Part shown: positions 11,146 to 19,781 of the stretch, piece after piece | Layout of the letters: every line of letters starts with the position of its first letter | Position numbering within the stretch: the stretch's first letter is position 1 | DNA from: Mesorhizobium sp. | GTDB lineage: Bacteria; Pseudomonadota; Alphaproteobacteria; Rhizobiales; Rhizobiaceae | Length of the DNA: 41,303 nucleotides | Reading direction: 5' to 3' | Assembly (NCBI GenBank): GCA_004017535.1 | Contig: SAJS01000030.1 | Coordinates: 1-41,303 of the forward strand | The notes under the pieces: generated by a model | Told to the model about the DNA's origin: nothing | The model's database searches: none | The model's input: only the letters and a program-made list of their open reading frames with translations | Made by a program: the position numbers and the translations under genes

Positions 11146-11642
11146 TTAACCTTCCCAGTCGACCGGGATCATGCCGAGCCGCTCGTAAAGCCTGAAGGCC
11201 GCAGTGTTCTTCACACTGTTGGTCTTGAGATCGACATGCGTCGCCCCGCGCTCGCGAAAAGTAAGGAACACGTGCCGCATCAGCGCCTCGCCGATGCCCT
11301 GCCTTCTGGACTCCGGATGGACGGCGAGGTCCTTGACGAAACCGGACGCCAGCACAGCGCCGCGCCGGCAAGCAGGCCCTCGCCGTCGATGACCAGAAAA
11401 CACAAAGCGGGATCGAACTCGGCGTCGCCGGCAATGCGCGGCCACCAATCGTCGAACGGCCCGTCGGCGCCGTCGTCGAACACCGCTTCCAGCAGCGCGT
11501 GCAAGGCCTGCGCATCACGATGTTCGAAAGCGCGCATGACGAAGCCTTCCGGCCAATGCGGCGCGGTGAGCGTATCGTCGAGCAGCTTGCGCAGGCGGAT
11601 GTCGTTGGGAGCCGGCGGACGAGGCGTCGTGTTCTCATGCAT
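11146..11642 (-). pseudogene. GNAT-family N-acetyltransferase, frameshifted
   Basis: Two minus-strand frames together make one GNAT protein. From ATG 11642 (MHENTTPRPP) the first frame runs through DPALCFLVIDGEGLLAGAALCW. The protein then continues in another frame as SGFVKDLAVHPESRRQGIGEALM and ends RLYERLGMIPVDWEG. The second part holds the acetyl-CoA-binding motif (R-R-Q-G-I-G) and the conserved C-terminal AAFRLYERLGM. The break is at about 11345-11351; one missing base there restores a continuous protein of about 165 residues. The rest is well conserved in pattern, so this is either a very recent pseudogene or a sequencing error. The substrate is unknown. Confidence 0.8.
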
Positions 11643-11676
11643 GGCGCTGTCTCGAAACGCCGCGCGGACCGTCCAC

Positions 11677-12675
11677 TCAGGCGTCGGGCGGCAGGCGATG
11701 CCGCCTGCGGTCGACGCCAAGTCCCGTCGCCTCGAGCAGGCCCTTGCGCTTGGCGTCGTAGTAGTAGCCGGTCTGGTAGAGCGTGTCGGCGCGCTTGGCG
11801 TTGCCGCCCGAGACCAGCCAGGCGCCACGCAGATATTTCACGGCGTATTTGAGATTGGTCTCGGCGTCGAACAGGCCGGTCGCCGGCCCGTCATAGCCCA
11901 TGCCGCGCGCTGTCGCATGCTTGATCTGCATCAGCCCCCAATGGCCGTGATTATAGGCTTTCGGGTTGAAGGTGCTCTCGCGGTTGACGACATGGCGCAC
12001 CAGCTCGACCGGCACCTCGTAGAGCGCCGAATATTTCTCGATCAGCCGCTCGATCTCGCCGCGCGGGCCACTGGCGTGCTGCTCGGGCTGGCCGGGCGCC
12101 GCCAGCAGAGCGGGGTTGTCCGGCGCCACGTAAGCAACCTGCTGGACACCGGGCATCGGGGCGATCTTCGCCGACTGGCCGGTGACCGGCATGGCGACGC
12201 CGGCGGTCGTATAGACCGCCGCCTGCTTGAGGGATCCCGCCTGTTTGATCGATCCGGGACCGGTCGGCGAGCCGCCGGCCGTCAGCACTGGCGGGGGCGG
12301 AAACTTGCCGGCCATCGGCGTCGCCCCCGCGAAAGCCGCGGGCTGCGCCAGCGCCGCGCCGGGCTGGACAGGAGGCGGCAAAAGCGCGCTTTGCGTCGCA
12401 AGCGAGGCGGGCGTCACGGGCGCGCCGGAAGGAGTCGCCATGGCAACGGTATCCCCGGTAAGCGCGGCGGTCTGCACCTGCGCGAGGCCGGATGGCTCCG
12501 GCAGCACGGCCACCGTTTCGGGCAGCGGGACCGTCGGCGCGTCGTCGGCCACGACAGGCGTCGAGGCTTCCGCAAGCGCGGGCGCGGCCTTCATTTGCGA
12601 GGTCGAGGTGCAACCGCTCAGACCAGCAGCGGCAACGAGCACGCCGATCGCGGTGATTATGATTTTAGCTGGCAA
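11677..12675 (-). CDS. Lipoprotein with lytic transglycosylase (SLT) domain
   Basis: The likely product is a 332-residue envelope lipoprotein that cleaves peptidoglycan glycan strands. Starting at TTG 12675, the N-terminus is a lipoprotein signal with the lipobox LSGC (Cys22). A long Pro/Ala-rich linker follows to about residue 220. The C-terminal goose-lysozyme-like SLT domain contains the catalytic glutamate in VVNRESTFNPKAYN, then HGHWGLMQIKHATARGMGY and the AETNLKYAVKYLRG helix. No ATG gives a convincing signal peptide: ATGs further upstream place about 50 residues before the hydrophobic segment. No clear ribosome-binding site precedes the TTG, so the start is uncertain while the domain call is firm. 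Confidence 0.85.
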   Translation of the reverse strand: MPAKIIITAIGVLVAAAGLSGCTSTSQMKAAPALAEASTPVVADDAPTVPLPETVAVLPEPSGLAQVQTAALTGDTVAMATPSGAPVTPASLATQSALLPPPVQPGAALAQPAAFAGATPMAGKFPPPPVLTAGGSPTGPGSIKQAGSLKQAAVYTTAGVAMPVTGQSAKIAPMPGVQQVAYVAPDNPALLAAPGQPEQHASGPRGEIERLIEKYSALYEVPVELVRHVVNRESTFNPKAYNHGHWGLMQIKHATARGMGYDGPATGLFDAETNLKYAVKYLRGAWLVSGGNAKRADTLYQTGYYYDAKRKGLLEATGLGVDRRRHRLPPDA

Positions 12676-12840
12676 GCCGTGAGGGTCCGGTTTGTCTATT
12701 CTTAAGGAGTCCTTACACCAGCGATTCACACCCGGCAATCGGGGCCACCAGGCAGTTTTCGGGTGGCGGGAACAGGGCGGAAATGCCATATTGTTCTGGA
12801 TATGTACTCGTTTTTCGCTGTTTTGCCGAAGGAAAACGCC

Positions 12841-13410
12841 ATGAAACCCACATCTGAGATCACGGCCGGCCACGCAGTGTTAGAAACAGTGATCGGCTTC
12901 ATGGCCATCGCATGGAACGAGAAGGGCCTGATCCGGCTCTGCCTGCCCGAACGCAGTCGCGAGGCGGTCGAGCGCCGGCTGTTCCGCCACCCCGGTGTTT
13001 CGACCTCGACCGACCAGCCGCAATAGGTGGTCGAGCTGATCGCCTCGATCCAGGCCTATGCGGCCGGCGAGGACGTCGATTTCTCCGGCGTGCCGGTCGA
13101 TCTCGACGGCGTCGATGACTTTCGCCTCGCCATCTACGATGCCGCGCGCAAGCTCGGCTTCGGCGAGACCACCACCTATGGCGAACTGGCCAGGCGCGCC
13201 GGCCATGCCGGGCTCGCCCGCGAGACGGGTGCTGCGCTTGGCGCCAACCCGGTGCCGCTGGTCATCCCCTGCCACCGCATCCTGGCGGCCGGCGGCAAGA
13301 TCGGCGGCTTCTCCGCGCCGGGCGGCTCGGCCACCAAGGAAAGGATGCTGGCCATGGAAGGCGTTCGCGTCGGCCCGCCGCCCGCCGCGCAGGCCTCGTT
13401 CGGGTTCTGA
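12841..13410 (+). pseudogene. ogt: Methylated-DNA--protein-cysteine methyltransferase, interrupted by an amber codon
   Basis: From ATG 12841 (AAGGA upstream) the frame encodes a protein that would remove O6-alkyl groups from guanine by transfer to its own cysteine. The frame is intact to 13410 except for TAG at 13024-13026. The N-terminal part (VIGFMAIAWNEKGLIRLCLP) is the usual Ogt/Ada-like lead domain. The C-terminal part has the DNA-binding and active-site segment, FGETTTYGELARRAG then NPVPLVIPCHRILAAGGKIGGFS, with the acceptor Cys in PCHR. A single change (CAG or GAG to TAG) explains the stop. A shorter product from GTG 13027 would keep the catalytic domain but has no ribosome-binding site. 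Base use matches the neighbours. Confidence 0.85.
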
Positions 13411-13438
13411 GGGGCGCTACCCGGCCCTTCACCCGCTG

Positions 13439-13768
13439 TCAGTCGTTGTGCAGGAACCGGCGACGGAAACGCCGATCGAAGTCCGGTCGCTTGCAGACAT
13501 AAACCATGCAGGACCTGGTGTCGGCGCTCGGCACATAGGCGCGCGACCTCACCTCGCCCGCATTGCAGAAGCGCTCGTCGCGCACATAGCGATCATAGAG
13601 CGGCAGACCCGGCACCCGCGTCGACTGATAGCGCAGAATGACGGCGCCTTGTCTGGCGATCGTCGCCTGCACCCGGTCGCAGCTCATGCGCGTCGGATCA
13701 TAGCGCGACACTGCCTGCGCCTCGGCGGCCACCAGCAGCAGGCAGACGGCAAGCAGAATGGTCTTCAT
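13439..13768 (-). CDS. Small exported cysteine-containing protein, unknown function
   Basis: A 109-residue protein with a clear signal peptide (MKTILLAVCLLLVAAEAQA, residues 1-19). The mature part is basic and holds four cysteines (MSCDRV, RFCNAG, SCMVYVC) that could form two disulfides in the periplasm. The segment CDRVQATIARQGAVILRYQS is a pattern I associate with small Rhizobiales secreted proteins of unknown role. ATG 13768 has GAGAGG just upstream, which decides the start against a 45-residue longer reading. It ends close to the 3' end of ogt and is convergent with it. Confidence 0.75.
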   Translation of the reverse strand: MKTILLAVCLLLVAAEAQAVSRYDPTRMSCDRVQATIARQGAVILRYQSTRVPGLPLYDRYVRDERFCNAGEVRSRAYVPSADTRSCMVYVCKRPDFDRRFRRRFLHND

Positions 13769-13888
13769 GGTTCCTCTCCCTGGAACGGCAAGCACTTCAT
13801 CTCTCCACAACGTGTGACCGGTGTCAAAACTTCCGTGCGCCGCTTCCAAACGCTCGGGACTGCACGCCGGCAGCGCGCAAGCGAACGT

Positions 13889-13917
13889 CTTGTTTTCTTG
13901 CAAAAACTATCCTATAT
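13889..13917 (+). promoter_or_regulatory. Housekeeping promoter of the cold-shock gene
   Basis: CTTGTT (13889-13894) and CTATAT (13912-13917) are separated by exactly 17 bases, close to the rhizobial sigma-70 consensus CTTGAC-N17-CTATAT. Transcription would start near 13924, giving a 5' leader of about 125 bases before the cold-shock ATG, a length typical for leaders with temperature-dependent folding. Confidence 0.7.
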
Positions 13918-14048
13918 CCGGGGCATTGAATTTGGCCGATCGATCGGGCCGCGATCTTCGCGTTTGCTGACGTCTATCTCCAAAGTTTCGATACCGCCGG
14001 CCGGACGTTGGTCCGGTCAAACAAAAGCAAATGTGAAGGACTTTCTAT

Positions 14049-14261
14049 ATGGCAACTGGTACGGTCAAGTGGTTCAACGCCACCAAGGGCTACGGCTTCA
14101 TCCAGCCTGACAATGGCGGCGCGGACGTTTTCGTCCACATCTCCGCTGTCGAGCGCGCTGGCATGACGAGCCTGGCTGAAGGCCAGAAAATCAACTTCGA
14201 GATCGAGCAGGACCGCCGCACCGGCAAGTCCGCCGCTGGGTCTCTGAGCAAGGCAGCCTGA
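14049..14261 (+). CDS. Cold-shock protein (CspA family)
   Basis: A 70-residue single-domain OB-fold nucleic-acid chaperone acting in the cytoplasm. Both RNA-binding motifs are intact: RNP1 in KGYGFIQP and RNP2 in DVFVHIS. The protein starts with the family's canonical [16 protein letters not shown] precedes the ATG. The gene has its own promoter and a long leader, and a strong terminator at 14479-14503. Which of the several rhizobial csp paralogues this is cannot be decided from the sequence. Confidence 0.95.
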   Translation: MATGTVKWFNATKGYGFIQPDNGGADVFVHISAVERAGMTSLAEGQKINFEIEQDRRTGKSAAGSLSKAA

Positions 14262-14478
14262 TTTGGCTTAAGCATTTTGCCGCGAGGCTTAACTGCCAAG
14301 CGCCGCGAAATGCGAGTAAGTAAGGCGCGCGCCGGACGAAGGTTCGGGGCGCGCGGCAAGTCACGGATGTACTGACGGTCGCGCGATAAGCGCGCCGGAG
14401 CGGAAGGATCGACAAGCTGGAACAGCAGATAGCTGCCAGCCCGGACCGGACGCTCCCGATCAGGCTACCGGCACAGGA
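14262..14478 (+). other. Long structured 3' region of the cold-shock transcript
   Basis: No ORF of merit lies here. The stretch has GC-rich self-complementary parts, for example GCGCGC blocks around 14327-14360 and a second short hairpin at about 14380-14396, and leads directly into the intrinsic terminator at 14479-14503. It is best read as an unusually long 3' untranslated region, possibly a source of a 3'-derived small RNA; that last point is inference. Confidence 0.4.
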
Positions 14479-14503
14479 AGGCGGGCAATGCCCGCCTTTT
14501 TTG
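14479..14503 (+). terminator. Intrinsic terminator after the cold-shock gene
   Basis: The stem AGGCGGG/CCCGCCT with a five-base loop is followed by a run of six T residues. The stem is near perfect and the T tract sits on the plus strand, matching the cold-shock gene upstream. Confidence 0.9.
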
Positions 14504-14550
14504 TTGTCTGGATTCCGGTGGATTGCCGTCTGGGTTGAATTGGTCCCACT

Positions 14551-14584
14551 GGTAGTACCATTTTAGCCCAATAGTGGTACTATC
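14551..14584. promoter_or_regulatory. Palindromic operator upstream of the toxin-antitoxin pair
   Basis: GGTAGTACCA (14551-14560) faces TGGTACTATC (14575-14584); nine of ten positions are complementary, with centres 24 bases apart. The repeat ends five bases before the antitoxin ATG. Autoregulated type II modules usually carry such operators, so binding by the antitoxin or the complex is likely by analogy. Confidence 0.6.
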
Positions 14585-14589
14585 GACGC

Positions 14590-14790
14590 ATGACTAAGCT
14601 TGAACAGATCGAAAAATCCGTCGCAGAACTCAGCCCCGAAGAGCTGAAGGCCTTTGCCGCTTGGTTCGAGGCGTTGCAGGCTGATTTGTGGGATAAGCAA
14701 ATCGAGGCCGACGCGAAGGCGGGACGGCTGGACAAGCTTGCAGAACAAGCACTGGCCGATCACCGCGCGGGTCGGACGCGGCCCCTGTGA
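14590..14790 (+). CDS. Putative type II antitoxin
   Basis: A 66-residue, acidic, predicted helical protein starting at ATG 14590 (TKLEQIEKSVAELSPEELKAFAAWFEALQ). The motif SPEELKAFAAWFE, followed by WDKQIEADAKAGRLDKLAEQAL, is typical of short antitoxins partnered with RelE/ParE-fold toxins. The second motif is the toxin-wrapping tail. It overlaps the downstream toxin by four bases (GTGA). No Shine-Dalgarno sequence is evident, so the transcript could be nearly leaderless. It has no clear separate DNA-binding domain, so the upstream palindrome may be bound by its N-terminal helices. Family call from order, size and motif. Confidence 0.8.
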   Translation: MTKLEQIEKSVAELSPEELKAFAAWFEALQADLWDKQIEADAKAGRLDKLAEQALADHRAGRTRPL

Positions 14791-15041
14791 ATCACTTTGC
14801 CGCCCCTTCGTTTTGGGACGCCTACGATAAACTACCTAAATCAATCAGAACGAAGGCTGACAGCAGCTTCGCCAAGCTGCGTGCAGATCCGTTCCATCCT
14901 TCGCTCCATTTCAAGCGGGTGGGACGTTATTGGTCAGCTCGAGTAGATCTGGACTACCGTGCTGTTGCAGTCCGGGAGCAAGACGACATGATCTGGTTTT
15001 GGATCGGCACCCACTCCGAATATGAACGCCTTTTGAAATAG
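14787..15041 (+). CDS. Putative RelE/ParE-superfamily toxin
   Basis: An 84-residue basic protein beginning at GTG 14787 inside the antitoxin stop. The pattern FAKLRADPFHPSLHFKRVGRYWSARVDLDYRAVAVREQDDMIWFWIGTHSEYERLL is split between helices and a beta sheet, as in RelE/ParE/HigB-type toxins. The segment VDLDYRAVA with a late IGTHSEYERLL is particularly typical of this subgroup. RelE-type members cleave mRNA at the ribosome and ParE-type poison gyrase; the sequence does not decide between them. The pair is a complete module. Confidence 0.8.
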   Translation: MNHFAAPSFWDAYDKLPKSIRTKADSSFAKLRADPFHPSLHFKRVGRYWSARVDLDYRAVAVREQDDMIWFWIGTHSEYERLLK

Positions 15042-15121
15042 CCGCTTACGGCCGTGGGTATATCAAGCTGCTCGTTGGCGCGCTCGTACAGGTCAGGTGC
15101 AAAGCGGCGACCGCATGAGGA

Positions 15122-15730
15122 TTATCCCACCCACTCGATCGGCACATGCCCGTTGTCCGCCTCGACCCGTTTCAGCCAGGCGGCGACGGCCGGATAGGCC
15201 TCGATCTGGAAACCGCCTTTCTCGGCGGTGTGGGTATAGGCATAGAGCGCGATGTCGGCGACGCTATAGGTATTGCCAGCGAAGAATTCGTTCTGATCCA
15301 GATGCTGGTTCATGACGCCCAGCGCCTTGTTGCCGCGCTCCAGCGTTAGCGCCAGCCGCTCCGGCGTTGCGTCCTTCGCCCGTTCCGGAAAGGTCAAAAG
15401 CGCCTTGCGCACCGCGATATAGGGCTCGTGGCTGTATTGTTCGAAGAACAGCCATTGGTAAGCCAGCGCGCGTTCGTATTTGTCGGCCGGCAGGAAGCGC
15501 GTTCCCTCGCCGAGATAAAGCAGGATGGCGTTGCTCTCGGCGATGCGCCTGCCGCCGTCGAGTTCCAGCATCGGCACCATGGCGTTCGGATTCTTGGCGA
15601 CGTAGTCGGGCTTGCGCGTCTCGCCGGTATGCGAGCTCACCTCGACCCGGGTGAACGGGATGCCGAGCTTCGCCATCAACAGCCGCGGCTTGTAGCAATT
15701 GCCGCTGTCGGCCATGTCGTAAAGGATCAT
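15122..15730 (-). CDS. Glutathione S-transferase family protein
   Basis: A 202-residue cytoplasmic protein. The N-terminal thioredoxin-like domain (residues 1-75) starts MILYDMADSGNCYKPRLLM and contains the glutathione-binding segment MVPMLELDGGRRIAESNAILLYL, with the cis-Pro in VPML and the ESNAI motif. The C-terminal all-helical domain includes NEFFAGNTYSVADIALYAYTH, the N-capping and hydrophobic staple region. ATG 15730 follows AAGAGG; longer readings are unlike the family. Substrate is unknown: the SGNCYK position could give a catalytic Ser or Cys, as in bacterial beta-like or Nu-like classes. Confidence 0.9.
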   Translation of the reverse strand: MILYDMADSGNCYKPRLLMAKLGIPFTRVEVSSHTGETRKPDYVAKNPNAMVPMLELDGGRRIAESNAILLYLGEGTRFLPADKYERALAYQWLFFEQYSHEPYIAVRKALLTFPERAKDATPERLALTLERGNKALGVMNQHLDQNEFFAGNTYSVADIALYAYTHTAEKGGFQIEAYPAVAAWLKRVEADNGHVPIEWVG

Positions 15731-15842
15731 GCCTCTTGCCCTCTCGAATCTCCAAGAACGCTCTAACGCGCGCGGCCAGGTCGCATCCAGTGATTTGTTT
15801 TTGCGAAAAACCATCAGCGCCGCTGATAGGTTGTCTTTGGCA

Positions 15843-16703
15843 TCAGCGTTGCTGGTGCAGCGGTACAACCTTGTTGCCGGCGTCGAGCAGGGCGTCGACG
15901 GAAAGCGGCTCTTCCTTGAAGATCGTGCCTGCGAGGGCCGGGCGGGCGAGATGGAAACCCTGCAGCAGGTCGGCGCCGCCCTCGAGCGCGACACGCAAGT
16001 GCTGGGCGTTCTCGATGCCCTCGACCAGGACTTTGGCGCCGCGCTCCTGCAGCATGCTTACCAATGGACGGAAGAAGCGCTCGGCCGCGGCATGGCGGCA
16101 GAGCGCACCGAACCAGGCGCCGTCGATCTTGACGATGTCGGGCGCCAGCAGATTGATACGCGCCTCGGTGGAATGTCCGGTGCCGAAATCGTCGATGGCG
16201 ATACGGATGCCGTCGCGCCGCATTTCACGAACCAGACTGGCAAGAACGTGCTCGTCGGCAGCTTGTTCGGTGATCTCGCAGACCAGCAGGCCCGGCTCCA
16301 GCTCGAAATCGCCGAGATGCCTGGTCATCAGCCGGATTTCGGCCAGCGCCCGCCCGAGATGATCGTTGATCATCGGATTATAGTTGAAGAACAGCGTGAG
16401 CCCCTCGACGCCGATGTTGCGGTAATTGCCGAGATGCAGCATCCGGCACATCGTTTCGACAAACAGCCGGTCGGATGCGGGAACACCGCCGAAGAAGATC
16501 GACGGGGCCACCGGCTCGGCGATACGGCGCGGCTCGATCAGCCCCTCGACCGCGACCGCCCTGAGCATCCTGTCCTCCGGCGCGAAGATTGGCTGATAGG
16601 CGCTCCACAGCCGGAATTCGCCGTAAATGCCGAACTGAAGGCCGATCTCGTCGGCGAAGATCGCCCTGGCGACGTTGCGCCGCCTCTCCTGGCTTTCGTT
16701 CAT
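15843..16703 (-). CDS. EAL-domain protein, second of a tandem pair
   Basis: A 286-residue soluble single EAL domain, predicted to hydrolyse c-di-GMP to pGpG. The signature is EGL (residues 53-55, VAVEGLIEP) rather than EAL. Other active-site positions seem present: the Asn of FFNYNP, Glu of CEITEQ, the Asp pair in AIDDFGTG, Lys of DIVKIDG, Glu of LVEGIE and Gln of LLQGFHLARP. It could therefore be active. It lacks the usual N-terminal sensory or membrane part. The start ATG overlaps the stop of the upstream EAL gene by four bases, so the two are cotranscribed and probably coupled. Confidence 0.88.
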   Translation of the reverse strand: MNESQERRRNVARAIFADEIGLQFGIYGEFRLWSAYQPIFAPEDRMLRAVAVEGLIEPRRIAEPVAPSIFFGGVPASDRLFVETMCRMLHLGNYRNIGVEGLTLFFNYNPMINDHLGRALAEIRLMTRHLGDFELEPGLLVCEITEQAADEHVLASLVREMRRDGIRIAIDDFGTGHSTEARINLLAPDIVKIDGAWFGALCRHAAAERFFRPLVSMLQERGAKVLVEGIENAQHLRVALEGGADLLQGFHLARPALAGTIFKEEPLSVDALLDAGNKVVPLHQQR

Positions 16704-17629
16704 GGCGCGACCTTGCGCCCGAATACCCTTGCCCGCCGCGACCGCTTTGCCGGAGCCGCAGGGCTTCCGGCAGCCGGCACCGTGCTCTCTTCAGCCGAAG
16801 ACTGCACGAAGACGCGAAAGCTAGTGGGAGCAAGTTCGGGCCGGGCAAGCACATAGCCTTGCACCATGGAAGCGCCGGACTTCTCGGCAAGCTCCAGTTG
16901 CCAGCCTTCCTCGAGACCTTCGAAGACGGTGTGGATGCCCTGGGTTTCGAAGCCCTGCACCATCGCCGTCAGCAATGCGAAGCCGGCGCCGGACTCCATC
17001 AGATGCGTGATCCACTGCGCATCGAACTTGACGATGTCGGGCTTCAGTTCCTGGATCCGGTGGATGTCGGATTCATCGGCGCCATAGTCGTCCACCGCGA
17101 TGCGGAAGCCATTGGCCCTCAGCGCCTCGACAAAATCGTAGAGCGCTTCCTGAGAGGCCGACTTCTGCTCGGTAACCTCGCAGACGATGCGGCGCGGATC
17201 GATACCGGCTTCGTGCAGCACCAGCCGCATATCGCGCAATGCGCTGTCGGCAATGCCGCGATCGGTGAAGACCGACGGGTCGAAATTGATGAAGACGGAC
17301 GCCTCCTGCGGCAGGCAGGCGCCGGCGTTCAGAAGATGCAACGTGCGCGTCAGCGCCTCGATCTGCAGCCGGTCGGCCGCCGGGCAGGTGCCGAAGAACG
17401 CGGCCGGCGACAGCGGCTCGCCGTCGCGGAACGGCCGGATCAGCCCCTCGAAGGCGGCGACCGAAAGCTTGCCCTCCTTGAAGGCGAAGATCGGCTGGAA
17501 CGCGCTTTGCAGCGTATAGATGCCCCAGACACCGGTCGAGGTGCCGTCATCATGACGGATGATGTGAGCAAGCCCGATGCTGCGCGACAAGGTTTCTCGC
17601 TCCGCGAATTGGCGCAATCCGATCTGCAA
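16700..17629 (-). CDS. EAL-domain protein, first of a tandem pair, with altered catalytic loop
   Basis: A 309-residue soluble EAL protein clearly paralogous to the following gene (shared AFQPIFAxxxGxL, EGLI, LHLLN and QGYVLARPEL blocks). It keeps the Glu of FEGLI, Asn of INFDP, Glu of CEVTEQ, Asp pair of AVDDYGADES and Lys of IVKFD. The usual DDFGTG loop 6 region is replaced by DDYGADES, and the C-terminal 45 residues are Ala/Pro/Arg rich. Loop 6 changes often reduce activity or dimer-coupled regulation, so it may be a receptor or a weak enzyme. The start is uncertain: TTG 17629 gives the longest reading, TTG 17617 is an alternative. Confidence 0.85.
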   Translation of the reverse strand: MQIGLRQFAERETLSRSIGLAHIIRHDDGTSTGVWGIYTLQSAFQPIFAFKEGKLSVAAFEGLIRPFRDGEPLSPAAFFGTCPAADRLQIEALTRTLHLLNAGACLPQEASVFINFDPSVFTDRGIADSALRDMRLVLHEAGIDPRRIVCEVTEQKSASQEALYDFVEALRANGFRIAVDDYGADESDIHRIQELKPDIVKFDAQWITHLMESGAGFALLTAMVQGFETQGIHTVFEGLEEGWQLELAEKSGASMVQGYVLARPELAPTSFRVFVQSSAEESTVPAAGSPAAPAKRSRRARVFGRKVAP

Positions 17630-17750
17630 TCCTGCCAGCCAAGGGTTTACCGGCCGTTGATGAATTTAGCGTTGCCGCTCACGCAGCTGACTTTGGTCAC
17701 GCCTCCTTGACCTCTGGCTCATCGCACAATGCTTGCGCTCCGCGCTATGA

Positions 17751-19013
<1,263 letters not shown>

Positions 19014-19040
19014 TCGACGCAAGAAGCGCCGAACGCGAAG

Positions 19041-19066
19041 AACCCGGCGTCACGCCGGGTTTTTTG
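19041..19066. terminator. Intrinsic terminator after aatA
   Basis: AACCCGGCG pairs with CGCCGGGTT around a short loop and is followed by a run of T on the plus strand, 27 bases after the aatA stop. It lies between aatA and the convergent cupin gene. Confidence 0.9.
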
Positions 19067-19079
19067 TCAGAGGCTTGAC

Positions 19080-19475
19080 TCAGCCGCCATATTGCTCCGG
19101 TGTCACCGCTTCCAGCCAATCCGCGTGGACTCCTTCAAGCGCCTCCTGCATGGCGATATGGGTCATGGCGGTTTTCTGTCCGGCGCCATGCCAGTGCTTT
19201 TCGCCCGGCGCGAAGGAGATGACGTCCCCTGCCCTGATCGTCTGGATCGGCTCGCCCCAGGTCTGGGCAAGTCCGGCGCCGGCCGTGACATAAAGCGTCT
19301 GCCCAAGCGGATGCGTGTGCCAGTAAGTGCGCGCGCCGGGCTCGAAACTGACCAGCGTCGCCCTCAGCCGCGCCGGCGCTTCTTTCTCGATGATCGGCGT
19401 CTGCAGCACCCGCCCGGTGAAATAGGCCTCCGGCGCGATGATCGTCGACACGCTGCCGCACGCAATGATCTTCAT
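19080..19475 (-). CDS. Cupin-domain protein, mandelonitrile-lyase-like
   Basis: A 131-residue single cupin. The metal-binding set reads H53, H55 and Q59 in WHTHPLGQTLYV and H94 in GEKHWHG. To my memory this is the same pattern and numbering as the manganese-dependent (R)-hydroxynitrile lyase GtHNL of Granulicella. The end (ADWLEAVTPEQYGG) also resembles that family. Whether it acts on cyanohydrins in vivo is unknown; many homologues are annotated simply as cupins or as carboxymuconolactone-decarboxylase associated. ATG 19475 is the only sensible start. Convergent with aatA. Confidence 0.85.
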   Translation of the reverse strand: MKIIACGSVSTIIAPEAYFTGRVLQTPIIEKEAPARLRATLVSFEPGARTYWHTHPLGQTLYVTAGAGLAQTWGEPIQTIRAGDVISFAPGEKHWHGAGQKTAMTHIAMQEALEGVHADWLEAVTPEQYGG

Positions 19476-19781
19476 CGATCAGATCCTCGAACTCGTTGGT
19501 TGAACAAGCGGCCGCGCTCGGCCTCTCGTGGAGCAGTCTCCTCCTGCGGAGAGGCCATTGCAACGGCTTTGGGATGTTGCGGCGCGGCAGCTCCGGTTGC
19601 GTGCTAAGGCACCAGAAGTTTCTATTTTAGAATGTATGAATATCGTCATAAATCGTTGCTTTTTAACCATAAAATCGCCTCCTCGATCCAGCCGCCAGAG
19701 AACAGGTCGAGACAATCGCCGCGCTCAGCGTTTGTTAACGGCTGAGGTTCTAGCGATGGCGCGTGCTGTGGGGGCGCGGAC
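19476..19781. other. Intergenic region between the cupin and the GGDEF-EAL gene
   Basis: Two things stand out. GGCCTCTC (19520-19527) pairs with GAGAGGCC (19549-19556), enclosing a loop with CTCCTCC, itself partly paired to GGAG inside the loop. Further on, 19610-19680 is AT rich and probably holds the promoter of the downstream gene, though I cannot fix a -35/-10 pair. No ORF here is convincing. Confidence 0.4.

Noticed and set aside
11120-11149. AAGGAG followed by the five-codon ORF MPGRH
   Set aside because: A good Shine-Dalgarno sequence by chance; there is no downstream plus-strand gene for which it could be a leader peptide, and it overlaps the end of the minus-strand gene.
11011-12705. 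564-codon plus-strand ORF
   Set aside because: It lies opposite the acetyltransferase pseudogene and the lytic-transglycosylase gene, both with clear domain motifs on the minus strand, and itself resembles no family.
13027-13410. Separate catalytic-domain methyltransferase gene starting at GTG 13027
   Set aside because: The frame is continuous with the upstream half except for the TAG, and no ribosome-binding site precedes the GTG. A nonsense-interrupted ogt is the simpler reading.
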